This document shows positions 62,022-64,000 of a stretch of 64,000 nt of DNA, in pieces. Numbering within the stretch: the first letter of the stretch is position 1; each line of letters starts with the position of its first letter. The notes beneath the pieces are model-generated. The model was given only the letters and a program-made list of their open reading frames with translations, did not search any database and was not told the origin of the DNA. The stretch comes from Nocardioides marmorisolisilvae (lineage in GTDB: Bacteria > Actinomycetota > Actinomycetes > Propionibacteriales > Nocardioidaceae), in the NCBI RefSeq assembly GCF_031656915.1, contig NZ_CP134227.1:3844001-3908000 (forward strand). Direction: 5' to 3'. The position numbers and the translations under genes were made by a program.

Positions 62022-63120
62022 TGAAGACCTCGCGCACCAGCAGCAGGATCGCCGCGGCGGTCGGGATCGCCAACAGGGCGCCGACCACACCGAGGAGCCC
62101 GGCGCCGATCAGGGCGGCGATCACCGTCACCGAGCCCGGGATCTCCACGGAGCGGGACATCACCTTCGGGTAGATGAGGTAGTTCTCGATCTGCTGGTAG
62201 ACGATGTAGAAGATCACGCAGGCGATGCCGATCTTCACATCGGTCGCGAAGCCGATCGCGCACACGATCACGGCTCCCAGGGTCGCCCCGATCATCGGGA
62301 TGACGTCGAGCAACGCGACCACCACGGCCAGGGCGACGGCGTACTGACCCATGCCGACGATGAACAGGAAGATCAAGGTGCTGATGCCGGCACACATCGC
62401 CACCATGAAGGCGCCCGACACGTACCCGCCGACCCCGCGCAGGATCTCGTCACCCAGGCGGCTGACCCGCGGGCGACGCGAGGCGGGCGCCAGGCTGTAG
62501 GCGGCCCGCTTGATCGTGTCCAGTGAGGCGAGGAAGTAGAGCGTCAGCACGACGACCACGAAGGTGCTGGCCAGCAGCCCGAGGATCTTCAGCCCCACGT
62601 TGATGGCGCCGCCGAACAGGCTCGTCCACAGGTGTCCGGAGCTGATGTAGTCCTTGAGCTTGCCGATCAGGTCGTACTTCTCGTTGAGCCGCAGGATCAG
62701 CTTGTTGTGCTCGAGCTGGTCCAGCCAGGCCGGTGCGTTCGAGGTGATAGTGCCCACCTGGTCACTGATCACCGGCACGATCGCGACCGAGAACAGAGCG
62801 ATCGCCGCGAGCACGCAGCAGATCACCACGATCAGCGCCCACGCCCGCTTGAGCCCGTGCCGGATGAAGAACTCCACAGCGGGGCTGAGTCCGACCGCGA
62901 TGAAGAAGGCGACCACGATGAGGATCAGCGAGGAGCTGACGATCATCACCCGGGTCGCCAGCCAGATCGCCAGTGCCAGGCCCAGCCCACCGAGGAGGCC
63001 CACATAGAAGGGCGTGTGCTCCAAGGGCGGGCCCGGCCTGCCGAAGGGCGGCTCCGGCGGAGGCGCGGCGGCGGCCTCCTCGGGCTGGTCCGCGAGAGTG
63101 TGGGGCGCGTCGGGCGTCAT
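61999..63120 (-). CDS. AI-2E-family (PF01594) membrane protein
   Basis: 373 aa from ATG 63120; a GTG at 63165 would add 15 residues and overlap the upstream gene by 14 nt. About eight helices. Pattern typical of UPF0118: LTLYFLASLDTIKRAAYSLA, GMGQYAVALAVVVALLDVIPMIGA, QQIENYLIYPKVMSRSVEIP. Some homologues export autoinducer-2, others are sodium/proton antiporters, so the substrate is open. Proline-rich N-terminus (PPPEPPFGRPGPPLE). Confidence 0.85.
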   Translation of the reverse strand: MTPDAPHTLADQPEEAAAAPPPEPPFGRPGPPLEHTPFYVGLLGGLGLALAIWLATRVMIVSSSLILIVVAFFIAVGLSPAVEFFIRHGLKRAWALIVVICCVLAAIALFSVAIVPVISDQVGTITSNAPAWLDQLEHNKLILRLNEKYDLIGKLKDYISSGHLWTSLFGGAINVGLKILGLLASTFVVVVLTLYFLASLDTIKRAAYSLAPASRRPRVSRLGDEILRGVGGYVSGAFMVAMCAGISTLIFLFIVGMGQYAVALAVVVALLDVIPMIGATLGAVIVCAIGFATDVKIGIACVIFYIVYQQIENYLIYPKVMSRSVEIPGSVTVIAALIGAGLLGVVGALLAIPTAAAILLLVREVFIKRQDAR

Positions 63121-63151
63121 GCCCGCAGAACCTACTCCGTCGCGCTGCCGG

Positions 63152-64000
63152 TCAGTCGTCGTCACCGAACCCGGCGACCACGTCGCGCAGGGCGCCGAGC
63201 TGTGCGGTGATGGCGTCGCGGCGCTTGGTGAGCCGATCGACCTCGGCCTTGATCGCGGCGAGCTCGCGCTCGGAGTCGGCGTGCCCGCTGCTGCGGATCG
63301 CCTCCGCCTGCTTCTTGGCCGACGCGACCAGCTGCTCGGCCTCCCGGCGGGCCCGGACCAACAGCTGGTCGGCCTCGTTGGTGACCTGCTCGCGGTGCGC
63401 GTTGGCGGCGCCGGTGGCCTGTCGGGCGCGCTCCTCGGCGGCGTTGGCGCGCTCCTCCGCCTCGCGGACCAGCCGCTCGGTCTCCGCCATCGCCGTGCTG
63501 TGGTGCTCGGCCGCCTCGCGGGTCAGCCGCTCCTTCTCCAGGGAGAGCACCCGGCGCGCCTCGGCGACCTCGCGGTCGGCGGCGGCGCGAGCCTGCTCGG
63601 CCTCCCGGGCCGCGGCGGTGCGCTGCGCGTTGGTCTCCTGCTGGGCGGCCAGCCGGTGCTGGTCGGCCTCGCGCTTGGCTGCGGCGAGGGTGTCCTCGGC
63701 CTCGGAGAGCAAGCGCTTGCGCTCGCCCTCGAGCTCGGCCATCGTCCGGCTGCGGTGGTCGTCGAGCTCGCCGAGCTGCACCACCCGCATGTCCTCGGCG
63801 TCACTCTCGGCCTGAGCCTTCGTGGCGGCAGCGTCCTTGACGGCCTGGGCGCGGATCTGGGCTGCCTGGGCATTCGCCTCGGCAAGCACCTCGTCGGCCT
63901 CCTCCTCGGCAAGTCGGAGCAGCTCGCTGGCGCGACCGCCGAGGCCGGCGTACGACGGCCGCTCGTTCTCGGCGAGCTTCTCCTTGAGCGTCGCCGCCTC
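63152..64000 (-). CDS. DivIVA/FilP-like coiled-coil protein, 5' end outside window
   Basis: At least 282 residues, open to the window edge. Almost wholly coiled coil with Ala/Glu/Arg heptads (RRVLSLEKERLTREAAEHHS; AEEERADEVLAEAN-like runs). The segment ERPSYAGLGGRASELLRLAE is a mark of actinobacterial polar scaffold proteins related to FilP/Scy/DivIVA. They form cytoskeletal filaments and organise polar growth. The C-terminus ends VVAGFGDDD. It may be co-transcribed with the AI-2E protein. Confidence 0.78.
   Translation of the reverse strand, partial: EAATLKEKLAENERPSYAGLGGRASELLRLAEEEADEVLAEANAQAAQIRAQAVKDAAATKAQAESDAEDMRVVQLGELDDHRSRTMAELEGERKRLLSEAEDTLAAAKREADQHRLAAQQETNAQRTAAAREAEQARAAADREVAEARRVLSLEKERLTREAAEHHSTAMAETERLVREAEERANAAEERARQATGAANAHREQVTNEADQLLVRARREAEQLVASAKKQAEAIRSSGHADSERELAAIKAEVDRLTKRRDAITAQLGALRDVVAGFGDDD

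Overview
The window is high-GC DNA with gene order and gene content typical of an actinobacterium, most likely a Nocardioidaceae (Nocardioides-like) chromosome. Supporting signs are NucS instead of MutS/MutL, a Rho with a long low-complexity insert, a MurA with Asp at the active-site Cys position, many leaderless starts (TAnnnT about 6-8 nt before ATG/GTG), and the conserved run argS-lysA-hom-thrC-thrB / rho / rpmE-prfA-prmC-tsaC-wecA / atp operon. The genus is inferred, not proven.

Region 1 to about 13.3 kb is accessory. It holds the 3' part of a large LuxR (LAL) regulator, a tiny helix-turn-helix gene, and two secreted-protein genes (a seven-repeat RCC1-like protein and a collagen-like Gly-X-Y protein) that share a 58-bp upstream repeat. 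Between them lie a broken second copy of the small HTH gene and decayed MBG/Ig-like domain coding. An IS701-family element sits inside the 3' end of the RCC1-like gene with a CTAA target duplication. An IS481-family element then abuts a tRNA-Arg(CCG) gene, and its transposase gene is split by a three-recombinase (RIT) element. Removing each insertion restores the interrupted reading frame exactly.

Region 13.3-25 kb is core: a degenerate hemerythrin-like protein; a seven-gene Mrp/Mbh-type cation/proton antiporter operon with only one large antiporter subunit; argS; and the lysA-hom-thrC-thrB aspartate-family amino acid operon.

Region 25-37.6 kb has an HNH/DUF222 protein and rho. Next is a four-gene module (response regulator, membrane HEAT-repeat protein, processive-type glycosyltransferase, sensor kinase) that looks like a regulated exopolysaccharide system. 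It is followed by rpmE, prfA, prmC, tsaC and wecA.

Region 37.9-45.8 kb is the complete F1Fo ATP synthase operon with two small leading genes (atpZ/atpI type) followed by atpB-E-F-H-A-G-D-C.

Region 45.8-64 kb has DUF2550, an MFS permease, a cobalamin adenosyltransferase divergent from murA across a 36-bp symmetric double promoter, a STAS protein, and meaA (B12-dependent acyl-CoA mutase) split by an IS1380 element. Beyond these are a PAS sensor kinase, NucS, a tandem-fused 3-hydroxyacyl-CoA dehydrogenase, a TMEM175-type channel, an atypical class-F-like sortase with a His-rich surface protein, a flavin/PNPOx-like protein, a CGNR regulator, an EamA exporter, an AI-2E-family membrane protein, and the end of a DivIVA/FilP-like coiled-coil protein that runs off the window.
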